A stretch of DNA of 50,223 nucleotides. Origin: Mesotaenium endlicherianum. Lineage: Eukaryota; Streptophyta; Zygnematophyceae; Zygnematales; Mesotaeniaceae. Positions within the stretch are counted from its first letter, which is position 1; each line of letters starts with the position of its first letter. Where the stretch lies: assembly GCA_009602735.1 (NCBI GenBank), contig WELA01008820.1, forward strand, positions 120,579 through 170,801, given 5' to 3'. The notes below the pieces were generated by a model that was not told where the DNA came from, ran no database searches, and worked only from the letters and a program-made list of their open reading frames with translations. A program made the translations under genes and the position numbers. Positions 1-11,469 of the stretch are shown here, piece after piece.

Positions 1-1979
1 GCGCGGGGGGGGCAGGGGAGGGGGGGGGGTCGACTCTTGTGAAACAGGATTGAAACAGATTGGAGAGAGGTGTGCTGAGGGGTGCCCAGGAAGCTCTCAC
101 AGTGTAGGGCTCCGAGCTGTTCTTGTAGGGCAGCCGGTAAAAGACCTCGCTCCAGTCGGGGAAGGGCAGGTGCAGGAGCTGGCCTCGGTCCACGTAGGGC
201 CGCATCAGGCGCTGGCGCAGGCGGAAGTTGCGGTCGGGGAAGTAGATGTGGTCCACGCCCGCCAGCAGGTGCGCGTCAATCCACTCGATTATCCGCGCTT
301 CGGAGAACGCCTTGTCCGCCGACTCCGTCGTAAATGGCCGCGCGCTCATGAAGGGATACAGGCACACCGACACCTGGCACCTCACGCCTGCCTGTCCTGT
401 TTCCCCGGCCCCCGCCGCCGCTGTCCCTGCTGCTGATTGGTGGATCCAGCTGCTGCTGCTAAAGCGAGCCTCGCCCACGCCGCTACCACTTTCGGCGAAC
501 TGTTGTGCATGTCGCCCCCGCGCGCTCTCGGCGGCGACAGCTGGCGACCGGGGGTAGTAGTACAGGGTGCGGCGCTCCACGGTGTGCCCGCTGATTTCAA
601 AGGAGGGCAAAGCAGGCTGCCCTTGGTCGTCCATCATGGGCAGCAGCTGCGCCTGGGAGCTTCCCGCGTCACCCTGTGGCTGCTGCTGCTGCCCTTCCTC
701 GGGGGCGGGCTGGGTCGGCAGCGGCGGGTCCCTCAGAAGAGTGACAAACGGCTTGGCGACGGTGTCGTGGTCGCAGCGGCACAGCTGGATGCGCCCAATC
801 CGGAGCTCCGAGCCCGCCAGCGTGGCGACCAGCTGGACCTCGAAGCGGCCGGCGTGCGCCAGAGTGTCCTCTCCCAGCGGGCCCCCACTGGTTTGTCGCC
901 CGACGTCCGCCTGGCCGCCATCTTCTCCCGGCAATGCAGCTCCTCCTTCACCAGTTGTGCCTGTGCCGTTGTCGGCAGGGACGCCGCCCGGGGCGGGGCA
1001 GAGGAGTACCACATAATGCTCGTGGAAATCGCGAGGGCCCCTCTCAAAGTAGGCGGGCGATGTGAACTCCGGGGGCTCTGCAGCTTCCGCCGCTGCTGCT
1101 GCTGCTGCTGCTGCATCCAGTTTTGCATGACGTCCCAGTCTCTCAACAGCATTGTGGCGGTGGAGGCGATGGTGGCGGTGGAAGCGATGGTGGCGGTAGC
1201 CCTCGTGCAGCTTGCGACGCCCGGTGCCAAATCTGGAGCCGGAGCCGGGGCCGGCGCCGGAGGAGGGGTGGAAGTGGCACTCGAGCCGAACCTCTCCGCT
1301 GCTGTAGAGGGAGCTGACTAGCATGGGCCCATAGAAGTGCCACTGGGATGCGCTGAGGGACTCGTCGGACTCGAGCGCTGCCAGGAAGCGCACCATGGCC
1401 TGGCCCTGCCATCATCGTGCAAGCAAGCAGCCTCTAGCCCACCAAATATGTGAGCTTTGCACGTGGAGAGATACTGATTGACAGACTGACGCGTGAAGCC
1501 CTGGCAAGCGACCCTGCATGACCTTCGCACATAATGACGTGTTTGAGACATGCACTCACTGAGATGTGCCTCAGATCGAGGAAGGGTGGTGTACAAGTGC
1601 GCAAGCTAGGCGTGAACTGTACCTTCTCCGTGCCTTGAACGGAGCCTGTCGTGTGAAGGACCTCAGCCTCGAAGATTGTGAGCCGAGCCAACTTATTTTC
1701 GGGTGTCTCCCCATCACCAGTCGAAAGCTTCCTGCTGAAGAATGTGCCGCTGGTAAACGGCTTATCCTTTTCCGTACCACAGAGCCGGACATTTGATCCC
1801 TCTTCACTCAAGGGGATAGCATATGGCTCCCAATCACGACGTTCAAATGTTGGAGGGAGCTGTTGGGCGCGTCCATATCTTTCGTCGAATATAAGTACAC
1901 GTGGTTGAAGTAACAAATACGTGTTAACAACAAGCGCAGCTACTGGAATCAATACCAAGAAAGGGGTTTTGCAATGCAT
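1..1979 (-). CDS. GT92/DUF23-like glycosyltransferase, type II membrane protein (3' end beyond window)
   Basis: Inferred exon 1 is 1979–1623 (119 codons), ending AAG before a GTACAG donor. Inferred exon 2 is 1405–101 (435 codons), after a GGCAG acceptor and ending before GTGAGAG. Both junctions are phase 0. The exon 2 frame stays open to the window edge, so later exons lie outside. The protein begins MHCKTPFLVLIPVAALVV, a short basic start then a hydrophobic signal-anchor, typical of Golgi type II transferases. Exon 2 carries low-complexity stretches (poly-Ala from a GCT/GCA run near 1092–1113, and a His/Arg-rich run near 1145–1205). It then has a segment typical of GT92/DUF23: VSVCLYPF, then IIEWIDAHLLAGVDHIYF, then LLHLPFPDW. 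GT92 enzymes are galactosyltransferase-like; the substrate here is unknown. The catalytic acidic motif would be in the missing next exon. A decayed inverted copy lies at 3270–5050. Confidence 0.62.
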
Positions 1980-2269
1980 CCTCCTTGCACATAAAGGCGC
2001 CCGTCCACTTCCTCTTACACCTTACGTTCGTTCATGTATACACAACCAACTTGAAGCATGCTCCCGGAGAAGCGTAAGTTCGCGCCATCTTTTGCGTCCC
2101 GGTTGAATCCTTTGAAGCACTTTGAAACTACCAGCTTACTATGATCGTACATAGCTAGTACTGAGGTCGTACGCGACGATGCCGGACATCCCAAAGGAGA
2201 TGGAACCGGTGTGAACCGGCTTGCGAGGAGGTGCCCCGATGTATTAGCATTTTGCATGCGCCTTAAAAG

Positions 2270-2700
2270 CACTTAGAAAAAGCTTTTCTGCGAGCCAGCA
2301 GTAGATGGATTTGCGTGCCCCTTTGAAATATATTTAGCGTGTTCCTCAAAGTTGAAATTGAGTGCCCGTCGAAACGCTCTATCTTGCGTGCCCCTGAAAA
2401 TAGTTGTTTTTAATGCCCCCAATCAAAAATTTGACATACCAGATTCTGTGCGTGCACCTCGTAATGCATGGCCTCGATGAAACCAGAAACTAAAACGAAC
2501 AATTCGCATGCCTCTGAAAAGACGAATTTGAGTACATTTTTGCGTGCCCCACCAAGATGATGAACTTTTTGTGCGCCTTAGAAGAGCATTTCGCGTGCTC
2601 CCACAAGATGATCGATTTTGCGTGCTTCACTATATAATTTGATTCGCGTGCCCTAAAAAGTATCATTTGCGAGCACTAGGCTACAGCCAGGCTCGCATGC
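2270..2700. repeat. Degenerate minisatellite, core TTTTGCGTGCCCC (revcomp GGGCACGCAAAA)
   Basis: About ten imperfect units of roughly 30–50 bp, each with a GCGTGCCCCT-like core followed by A-rich sequence and an ATTTTGCGTG run. No open reading frame of note spans the block. The same core on the other strand recurs at 44885–45110, 46639–47030 and 47935–48070. The block lies about 300–700 bp upstream of the minus-strand GT92-like gene, reading GGGCACGCAAAA in that gene's sense direction. Confidence 0.6.
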
Positions 2701-2832
2701 AACCTGCCTTCTATTCCCTCATCATCGTCTTCCTGTTGGAACTCCATGCTCTTATTCTGTTCCGTATATGCGTGCCGCAGTCGATGCGGACGTCAGCTAA
2801 CAGATAATGCGAAGCTTTATGCTTCATTTTTT

Positions 2833-3090
2833 AAATGCTTTGACGCCTCCATGGTCAATCTTGAGGCCGAGCTTGCAAAGTGAAGTGGAGTTACCTCTTT
2901 GTGTCAGGTCGATGAGGTATGGAGGAGGACAAGTGGTATTGGAGTCGAAGGCAGCTAGGTCACAAGCTGCAGCATAAAAGGGGGGAAACTCTTGAAGCAG
3001 AGTAGGCTCAAAAGGCCTGTGGAGGCCCATGTTGATGATGGGGCTAAGGCAAGTATAGACAAATGCTGAACTTTGTACCCAGAAGGCCGG
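2833..3090 (+). pseudogene. Decayed partial copy of the 5' coding region of the plastid PEMT/ICMT-like methyltransferase gene
   Basis: This stretch aligns by eye with the minus strand of about 44290–44030, which encodes residues ~55–135 of the methyltransferase (transit-peptide and linker region). Shared landmarks, in order, are GAGGCCGAG/GAGGCTGAG, TGCAAAGTG, AGCTGCAGCATA, a G-run followed by AAACT/AACTT, AGAGTAGGCT and AAAAGG. Translation in the matching frame gives SRVGSKGLWRPMLM against SRVGLKGMQRPSLM in the intact gene, but with several in-frame stops, so it is a relic. It is a fragment only, with no later exons nearby, and sits between the two GT92-like copies. Confidence 0.6.
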
Positions 3091-3269
3091 CATGCACCTA
3101 CGCAACACTGTGAGGAGCATATGAGTGCATGCAAGAAATTTCTCGTAGTAGTCAGGGAAGATGCAGCAGGATCTCCAAGCTCAAAGTCTTTCCGACAGCT
3201 GGGCTACATGCTATAGCCATCACGTGTTCATCGACTTGCAATTTATAGTTGCCCCACAAGGCTCGGCCT

Positions 3270-5050
3270 ACCAGTGAGCAACATGCTTCCCCCCTATAGT
3301 GAGAAGAGATTGACTGCTCGGCTCTATGCAGCTGAAAGACACACGCCCTTCACCAGCGGCACTTGTCATCATAAAACTTCCCAATTGTGGAGGGAAAGAC
3401 GCAGAAATGGGATGGCCAGGCTCACAGTCTTTAAGGCAGAGGTCCATCACACAACAGAGTCTGCCCAAGGCACAGCTAAGGTATGGGTTAAACCAGACGC
3501 TTTCTGCACTTCATCTGGCTCATGTGCAGCTCTTACTCAATGCATTTTGCTCTGAACTGGGCGCGTCCAGCTGTGCGGCTGCGACGACGACACTGTGGCT
3601 AAGCCGTGCGTCGCTCCTCTTGAGGACCCCCCGTCCTGCAGCTGCAGCGAGGGCGTGAAGGGCGACGCAACCGCGGGAGGCGTTCATGGGAGGCAGAAGT
3701 TGCCCATGGTGGGCGGCGGAGGGCGGCCCGCTCTGTCCGCCTCGGACATCAGCGGGCGGCGTGGAGCGCGACACCCTGCACCACCTCCCGCCGCCGCCAC
3801 CTGCCGCTGCCAAGAGCAAGCATACGCACGCACGCGGTCACGGGGGCCATGCAACTCCTCGAGGCGGGGGCGGCGGCACGCCAGGCGTCGGTGTGCCTGT
3901 AACCCTTTATGAGCGTGCGCCCGGTCGCGGCTGAGTGAAAGGACACCAGCTTTTCCTATAGGAAGACAATAATCGAGTGGATCGACGCGCACCTGCTGGC
4001 GGGCGTGGACCACATACTTCCCCGACCGCAACTTCCGCCTGCGCCAGCGCCTGCTGCAGCCCTATGTGGAGCGGGGCCAGCTCCTGCACCTGCCCTTCCC
4101 CGACTGGAGCGAGGTCTTCTACCGCCTGCATTTCAAGAACAGCTCGGAGCCCTACACTGTGAGGGCGCACTTCTTCACTTCACCCCAGCACACCTCCCCT
4201 GATCTTGTTTCAACCCTGTGTCAAACCCACCCAATCCCCCCCCTCCCTCCCTCCCTCCCTCCATCTCCCCGAGCAAGAGCAGGGTGTTGGGGGGGGGACT
4301 TTTTTTGCTAAGCTAAGGGGGCTTCTGGTTGCTGACCTACCACTGAGGCCTGAATTCCTCTGCAGCAACATGCCCCTCATTGATCATGTGCAACTGCATG
4401 CATGGTTGCCCTTTGCGTTGCTCGCGTGCCTTTGAGCACCTCCCCTCCCGGGCAGGCAGAGACAGAGGCAGAGACATTGAGAGTGAAGCTTGCATTCTCT
4501 TCATTTCTCAAATCAATTTGTCCGGCACAACCCACTCTTTGCAAGATGCTCTCATTCTTCAAGGCCAGACGGCGTTGTCAATAAGAGTGGGTTTACTAAA
4601 TAAATGAGTGGTTTGCGCCCTCTTTTCCCTCCGTCTCATTGCTTCTACGTGTTCCCAGTTCCCATTCATCTTGTCTCCTGCCAGCCGGTGCCAGTTGTCG
4701 ACCTAAAGAGAAGAGTGCAACTGACTGTTGAGCGCTCACTTACTTGGCTTCTGGCTGAACGCAGGTCCTGTGGGTCTACCACCATACCTTGTCCATTGAA
4801 TACTGCGGCATGCTGGGTCGTTGGTATGGCAACACCTGGCAGTTTCACACAGACTTGAACGAGTCTCTGGCAGGCAATGATCCGGCAGAGGGGCTCTTTG
4901 AAGCGCCACTTCGTGGCGGCCGTTGCCAGCGAGGAGGCAACACATGGCCACAGGCTGGTGCTGCTGAGGACACACCGCTTCAACTTTGTGGGGGTTGCGG
5001 CAGAGTATGGCTGCTGCCCGTGATACGAGGGCAGGGATGGCTCGACAAGC
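3270..5050 (+). pseudogene. Decayed inverted duplicate of the GT92-like glycosyltransferase gene
   Basis: Exon 1-like sequence (about 3274–3480) encodes HTPFTSG, MARLTVFKAEVHHTT and SAQGTAK. This parallels KPFTSG, LARLTIFEAEVLHTT and SVQGTEK in the minus-strand copy, and it ends at an equivalent AAG|GTATGG donor. The first ~600 bp of exon 2 are missing. Homology resumes near 3559 (VQLCGCDDDTVAKP) but with frameshifts and stops, including a TAA near 3901. The conserved EWIDAHLLAGVDH segment is still readable at 3975–4155. A third exon starts at 4765 after GCAG and reads VLWVYHHTLSIEYC then WQFHTDLNE, as in GT92 cores, followed by a frameshift near 4898 and RTHRFNFVGVA in another frame. It shows what the missing third exon of the left copy probably encodes. 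Confidence 0.6.
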
Positions 5051-5084
5051 TGGACCACCAATGCCAGCCTCACGATCCCCTAGG

Positions 5085-5086
<2 letters not shown>

Positions 5087-5152
<66 letters not shown>

Positions 5153-5155
5153 TGT
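5087..5155. repeat. Compound (CT)n–(GT)n microsatellite
   Basis: An uninterrupted CT run of about 47 bp switches directly into a GT run of about 20 bp. It lies just downstream of the third exon-like block of the GT92-like pseudogene. Confidence 0.95.
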
Positions 5156-6590
5156 AGCTGCCCTCTTGCGGTTAAGGCTGTGCTCGCTGGACTGACGCAA
5201 GCCTGGACCGTGTGGCTGGCTGTAAGACCGTAAGAGTGGGAACATTCTGTTGTCCAATTTGCGGATCTAGTAGTGAAAATTTTCTGCCCTTTCCATTTCC
5301 GATGGTGTTGGTAGTCTTTGTCTCCATAAGCAACTTAGTCTTTGTCACCTCAAGCAACTGAGCCATTTAAAATGCATGACACATTTGCAAGTAAAATCTC
5401 CTGTATGGTGTGACGTGTTGCGTGCTGAGCTGGCAGCCTCCTCAGTCTGACGCAATGCTATGTCGGGTTAAATACGAAGACTTTTCTCTGTTACGTCACG
5501 CATAGGAGGATAAGCCAACAAGTGTCGTTTTGCTAAGAACGTTTGTGGTTGTCTGCTCTGCTGTTCTATTTGTCACTGGGGAGGTTGCTTTGAGAGGTGT
5601 GCTTGCGTCAATCTGGCCACTTTTTCTTGTATGCATCGACCAGTTGTGAACTTAATTTGTGTGTGCAGCACTTTGGTGATGCACTACTGCAAGGACAGCG
5701 ACGGCAATAGTGGCGGGCGCACAGCCTTGACCTGGGAGGGAGAAAATACTTCCACGTAATGCTTGCCATGCTCTCTTCAAGTTAGCATAAGTGGACCAGA
5801 TATGTGTGGCAGTCAAAGAGCTATGTTTGTAATATTGTTGGGAAAAGTATACACTGTTTAAGGGGGGTACTCTGTTACACCCTCTTCATGCTTGCGAGGC
5901 TCCTGTCATGTGCTAGGCCATTTAATTCTACTATTTGTAGATCTAGGTTTGACAGCAATTTAGAATGAGTTCTTCCTTTATGCTGCTCAATAGTTCACTA
6001 TGCTGCGCTAGGAATGGCATGCCGTCAAATAAGTAATCAATTAGAACCACGCTGATTGTTCCAGTCTGACTTCAGGTGGTGGCTGCCAAATTTCACGACT
6101 ACGAAAGCAGCCAGAAGAAGCTCGAGGTTTATGTAACAATAAATGATTCAGCCATCTCAAGCGGCACTCTTGCCAACACGCTGACATGTTACTGTTATTG
6201 CCCGCTGCTAGTCAAAATAATGCGTCCGCCAACCTATCGGCATAGTACGCCAGTCAATGTTATCGGTTACTACTAAAACCAGGAGCAACAGAAGTTGAGT
6301 GACTGAAAAGCCGATTTCAGTACAAGTATGTTCATGTGAAGGGAAGAATACGATCAAAACGGAGTTAATAAGCGCGAGTACACTCTAGTAAAGTGCACCA
6401 CCCTAGAGCCTAATCTAATGGTATAACAGCCCCATCTAGGTGGGGTTCACTAAATTGCAGCCTCGGCCCCGTGTGGGACATATGTCATAGTACACTCGCT
6501 TGCCTTCCGGGTTAACGCACTTGAAACTGAAGTACGTCAGCACACGTATAGATAGAAGTTCTACTGAGCTAACCATGTGGAGCTGCTTTA
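5156..6590. other. Intergenic stretch, no confident gene
   Basis: Two short exon-like pieces follow acceptor-like sites: one near 5669 (after TGTGCAG, reading HYCKDSDGNSGGR) and one at 6076–6276 (after CTTCAG, beginning VVAAKFHDYESSQKKLEVYV). They could be remnants of later exons of the neighbouring GT92-like pseudogene, but I cannot show homology. The rest is AT-richer sequence with no coherent reading frame. Confidence 0.3.
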
Positions 6591-6716
6591 TTGTTTTGCT
6601 CGTCCTGGCCTACTCAACCCATGACCCCAAACATTACATTAGAGCTTACTTGCACTGCTCCTAACTCTCGCGCGCATGCAACAGAGGTGCTGCGTCACGC
6701 GTGCCTCCCACAAGTG

Positions 6717-6949
6717 GTGCCAGCTCTTCGTAATGGGCCTCCGTCCACCGGAGCACTCTCTAAAGAGTGCCAGCTGTTTACAGGCCGACATCCGTCCACC
6801 TGTCCACCTCACCACACTCTCAAGCGTGCCAGCTTGTCGGCTCGTCACAGCAGGCATCCGTTTGTCCACCTCAGCCTCAGCGTCAACTTCAGCCTCAGCA
6901 CTAAAACATGGACCCAAGAGCCAGCTCCTCTCCTGCAAGTGTGCCAGCT
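6717..6949. repeat. Degenerate GTGCCAGCT repeats downstream of the FkbM-like gene
   Basis: The nonamer GTGCCAGCT occurs at 6717, 6767, 6826 and 6941. It is interleaved with GTCCACC and CATCCGT motifs, giving a loosely periodic 50–60-bp pattern (the last gap is about double). It lies 45–280 bp beyond the stop codon of the minus-strand gene, so it is probably in its 3' UTR or terminator region. Confidence 0.55.
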
Positions 6950-6992
6950 CGTGACCACGGGCAGGGCAGGCATCCGCGGCCGGTGCTCAGCC

Positions 6993-8852
6993 TCAGCATT
7001 TGAACATGGAGCTGCGGATCCACACGTCGTTCTCGTCAAAGTGGAAGTGCAGGAAGCCGCCGATCTCGGCAAAGGCGCGGTGCACAGTCTCATGCGCGCC
7101 GGGCACCCATGTGTGCAGCTCGCCGATGAAGACCTGCGTGTTGGCGAGGATGCGCTTCATGCCGGGCTCGCGGAACACCTGCACCTCCGCGCCCTCGATG
7201 TCCATCTTGATGAGGTCGAAGCGCGGGAAGTTGTTGGCGCGCATCACGTCCTCCAGGCGCGACACGCGCATGCTGTCGAGTGCCAGCTGCTCGCACGGCG
7301 GGTCCGTCGGCTCGCGCGTGAAGAAGGCCTGCTCTTGGCTGCTGTTGAAGGGCCAGTCCGGGCCCCAGTAGACGTGCACGTTGCTGCACATCTGCAGCTC
7401 AATCGCCTTGTCCCACAGCCCCATGTTGTGCTGCTTCACCGTCTCGTGCCGCATGGAGTTCCTGTACCCCGCCTCAAAGTTGGTAATGTGCGGCTCCACG
7501 CGCAGGATCTTGGCCTCTGGCCACACCAACGCGAAGAACACAGGCGCCATGCCCACGCCGCCCGCGTCAAGAATGTACTCGGGGTTGAAGGGCAGGTCGA
7601 TGAGCATGCCGTACTCGTTCTTGAGGAAGTGCGCCTTGGCCGAGAGGAGGTCCGTGGAGTTGGGCCGCAGCATCCAGGGCAGTGCGCAGCACCCGTACCG
7701 CGCGCACGGCAGCTTCCCAAAGAGCACGTGGATCTGCCCGTCTTTCGCGGGCGGGGTGTCGACGGCCCACCTGGCAGTCCAGCCGCAATTATGGAAGTAC
7801 CCCTTGTCAACGACCGGCAGCCTCCGCATGAGTGCTTTTAGCTCGGGGTCGTCTGCCGAGATGACTCCCTTGTGCTTGTAGTCGATCTCCTTCATGGCCA
7901 GCAGCTCCTCGTCCATCACGTGCCACAGCTGGTAGTCATCCTCTGAGCTTGATGGGCACAGGGGCTTGTCCCAGGGCTTCGTTCCCACCAGGCAGCTCTG
8001 CAGCCAGGCAACCAGGGGAGGGTGAGCTGAGGTCAGATGACCCCCAAGGAAAACAGGGCAACGACTTGAGTTGCAGGAGATCTTGGGCAGAAGTAGCTCC
8101 GGGAGGCCAAGCAGCACGCAGTGGAAAAAGAACTCTGACTAAAGGCACAGCTTCTCATGCTGCTGCACCAAAGCTGCAGATGTGGGGCCACCATGCAGGC
8201 GCTCTATAGCCCTGGGCTGCTAAGAAGGCAAAAGCAGATGTCAAGCAGCTATCTGCATGCAGCAGCTGTCAAGCAGACAAGAGCCCAAACATTGGGGCCA
8301 AGATGTACTTGCAGCGACAAAAACGGAGCAATGGAGCATGTCCCCTTGTTATGGCGACCAATAGTGAACGCAGGGCTGTGAAGCACTGACCTTGTCGACG
8401 CTATGCCACCATTGACACACTGTTAGAGCTTTCCAACTGGCATCGCCTTGGTTGTCACAATCCGCCACCTTGTTCTTTAACAGCTCAACGGCCCTGAGTC
8501 TGTCGTTATCCGGCCTGCGCTCTTGAGCCATAACAGAGTCTTGCTCACCAACCAATTCAAGAGTCTGCTGGGGGTGCAAAGTACGTCTGTGGTCTCCGTT
8601 TACACCGGGCAGTTCTGCTAGTTCCTGAGCACCTGGAGACTTTCCTGCGAAGCAAAGCCATAATGCCATGCAGAAAAGAATGCAGGCCATGGAAATCCAC
8701 ACCTTCTTCTTCTCTGTGATCTGTGTCACGCGGAAATGGGTACCCTTTATGTTTCCCTTTGTCTGAAGTAGTGGATCCTCAACATCAGCGCGGTGGTGGC
8801 CATGTCCTTTCATGTTTGTCTGAGGACAGCTCACATTAACCAACACTGCCAT
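6993..8852 (-). CDS. FkbM-family SAM-dependent methyltransferase with N-terminal membrane anchor
   Basis: Two inferred exons: 8852–8391 (154 codons, ends GACAAG before GTCAGT) and 7997–6993 (334 codons plus TGA, after GGCTGCAG). The junction is phase 0 and gives ~488 residues. Near residues 50–70 a charged KKK precedes VWISMACILFCMALWLCF, a single hydrophobic segment, so the protein is probably type II membrane-bound with a lumenal catalytic domain. The C-terminal half has Methyltransf_21/FkbM signatures: YILDAGGVGMAPVFFALVWP (SAM-binding loop), RVEPHITNFEAGYRNS, FDLIKMDIEGAEVQVF and VFIGELHTW. FkbM enzymes are O-methyltransferases, many acting on sugars or secondary metabolites; the substrate here is not inferable. 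The longer ORF start at 8117 would read through the intron and is rejected. Intron 7998–8390 is 393 bp. Confidence 0.82.
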
Positions 8853-10828
8853 TGTTTGAAGTTAGCCCGCAAACAATGGACATCAGCTGTGGCTTGAGGT
8901 GGATTCAAGCGATACTGAAGTGCCTCTCCCTTTATTTTTCACCCCACTGATAACCCAGGCACACACAACGAGTGCAGACATGTTTGCCGCCGTCGAGACT
9001 GTCCGAAGAATAAGGTGGACAGGTCTGGGACAACGGGCGAGGTGATGGGACTCTTTTTCGTCATTTACAGGATTACCCCTGCATGACAATAGACACACCA
9101 ATCCTCTTTCAGGGGAGTCGTCAAACCTCAGCCCGCCTGGCAATGATTAGCGCACAGCGTATTGCACATCAATCCGGATGTCGCACACAATATCTTGCAT
9201 TGTTACAGCTTTTTATCAGTATGTAGACTTCCAATCAGGACAATGGACCCTCTTGAAATTGTTGACCTGACAATTCTTCGTTCACCTTAATTGCAGAGCA
9301 TGCAGATATGTTGATGTGATGTCAACACGACAACTTGTCAAATTTGGCGTCATTTCGCGACCAGTCTACCCCGGTAGGACAAGGAGTGCTCGCGACATTG
9401 TCAAATTTTATTCGCGACAATCACTCTCCGCGACTTGAAACTCGCTTGGAAAACACGCGAGTCATCGGTTTGAAAGGACTTCCACGCGGGAGCTTCGAGG
9501 CACGAAAATCTTTCATGTGCCGTGGTCGACGGAGTCCGTCGCAACCCTGATCGGGAAATTGGATTCGATCGACGACTTCTTCGACGCGTACTTACTACTT
9601 ACGACTTACTATCTTTAACTGCTTGAAACAAGGACTTTGTCGGCATTAGGAAAGCACGACGCGTTGCAATCATTTCAATTCGGTCGCGTCCCAGTGCATC
9701 ATTCCATCTGGCCTAGTTCATCACTTTCGCGACTGGTAGCTCCCTGGGCGGTGCGGCACGCCTAGCGGAAGTCACGGCACTTAGGTAGTGCCGACTCACC
9801 GACCACCAATCCTGCTTACGTGTAAAAGTAAGCGCTGAACGAAATTTAAATTAGTCACACATGAGGTGTGACCACACACAAACCTGGTCAACCCCGACAC
9901 TCAACAAGGGGTAGGGATTTGCTAGTCAAGTTAGTTGTAAGGCTGACCCCTCCCAAGCTAGCAATAGCCACGACCGCAGCTGCCGAGTCAGGTAGAGCTA
10001 AGGCGAAAGCCACCTCAGCCCATGGCCCATTGGCATCTCTTCCACAATGGCTATGGCACGAGATGGGGCGTAGCCTCAAGACCCACGTCAACGTGGGCGA
10101 TACTTGAGAAATCATACTGTCACGCGCGATCCTTACAAGGCAAACGTGCATGACAACTGACTCGACATGAACTAAAAATGCCTAGCCTGCAGTTCAAGTT
10201 GGCAAGCGCACAAGTGTCTTGGCTAGACCAGCATAGATGCAATAAATTTGAAATTTTGTAAGCTTGTCCTTTTGAAGTAAAGTGAAAGCCCTCGTGGGCG
10301 ATTTTCACTGACTTCAAATACTTTCTTTACTAACCGCTTCGACGTGATTTCAGTAGTTTATTTTTCATCACCTGTGTACCCTTCACCTCAAGCGAGGAGC
10401 CTGCTAAGAAGTAGATGCTTCTGTCCTTAATTTGAGAACTTTGTTGAAGTGGTTCTCAGGTGATCAAAGAATTCCCAAGTGAGCTGTGAATTGAGGCTTG
10501 GAAATTTTGCACATGCTCAATCTCAAAAAGGAGCATGAAAAAATTTGATTGTTTACGCAGTTGAGGAGTGTTTGTATATACCACCCTGTGGAGTGGGTGA
10601 AAGGTTTCGATTCTAGTGAATGTCCACGAGATCTTGAGACATCGAAGCTTCCTGTCAATCCGTGGGACGAGCAAACGTCGGAAGACGAGCAACTGCAGTA
10701 CACCACAGACGATGACATTTCAAATAACGAGCGATTCTTTGCACAAAAGTTAGGCAGGTTGCGTAGAGTTAGTGATTGCTGTTCACCAATCACGATGACT
10801 AATGAGGATAGAGGATGAGAATCCAAAA
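8853..10828. other. Long stretch without a recognisable gene
   Basis: Short frames exist (for example near 9335–9550 and 9868–10107) but none shows a recognisable domain or splice context. Part of 9300–9900 has repeated CGCGAC and CAAATTT motifs and a TAGTGCCGAC block reminiscent of retroelement leader sequence. I found no terminal repeats, so this is only a guess. Confidence 0.3.
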
Positions 10829-10829
10829 G

Positions 10830-11410
10830 CAAAATGAATCGATCTGCTTAAAAAACAACTCACAATAAGTAAAAGTTATATTTTTGTATGGTACTTTCTA
10901 ATTAAAATCTTAATCAACAAACTACAACACAACTATCATAAGCGATTCTTGTTATTCAATTGCAAGTTACAAGCATCAATTATGCGATCAATATACTCAT
11001 ACATAATAAGCAGTTCGTGGTAATGGCTTGCAGCCTTGGATTCTGATGTTCTCTTCGTAGTTTGTATAGAGAGTTGGCCGCCTTTTCGAATCCAATATTG
11101 ATAGCAATTCTAGCATATGTACATGGAATGAGTTACTTTTCAACGGCAAGTGCAATGGCACCACCTGCCCAAGATTTAGATGCATTACTAGGCAATTCGC
11201 TAATGCTTAAGGAGGTTGACTGATTGTCAAAAAATATGTCAGCAAGTTGGTCTGAGTGGACTTCAACCTGTTACTCTTGGCTGAGATTTTCTACTAAATA
11301 TAGACCAAAGTTCAGCAGACTGGATTTTCAATAAAATTCAGCAAAGTCAACGTAATTAACTATATTATTAAACTGAACAAATACATTTAATAATGTAGTG
11401 ATTCATTACA
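10830..11410 (-). mobile_element. Diverged solo LTR related to the element B family
   Basis: The plus strand starts with an AAATGAATCGA-like end and finishes GTGATTCATTACA, matching the B-family LTR ends (TGAAATGAATC … GATTCATTACA on plus). Internal landmarks shared with 20232–20953 are, in order: CAATAATGCAATC-like, CTCATACATA, CTTGGAT, AGAGTTGGCC, CTAGCATATGTACATGGAATGAGTT, ATGGCACC, TTAGATGCAT, GTCAGCAAG, AAAGTTCAGCAGACTG and TTAATTAACTA. No PBS or gag adjoins it. It is shorter and clearly more diverged than the other copies, so it is older. Confidence 0.6.
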
Positions 11411-11469
11411 CTAGAGTCTGGACCAATTTCAGAGTGCAGCTTCTTGAGCTTAAAGAGATATTTGGCACT

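Noticed and set aside
437..1321. Long plus-strand ORF of 294 codons
   Set aside because: It is the antisense shadow of exon 2 of the GT92-like gene; the opposite strand has the recognisable domain and matching splice phases.
2824..3120. 98-codon minus ORF beginning MLLTVLRRCMPAFW
   Set aside because: It is antisense to the decayed copy of the methyltransferase 5' region; the plus strand shows the homology.
6591..7841. 416-codon plus-strand ORF
   Set aside because: Antisense shadow of the FkbM-like gene; its composition is biased and it has no domain.
7998..8117. N-terminal extension of the FkbM ORF (MLLGLPELLLPK…)
   Set aside because: It reads through an intron. A phase-0 donor at 8390 and acceptor at 7998 join an exon with a membrane anchor to SCLVGTKPWDK.
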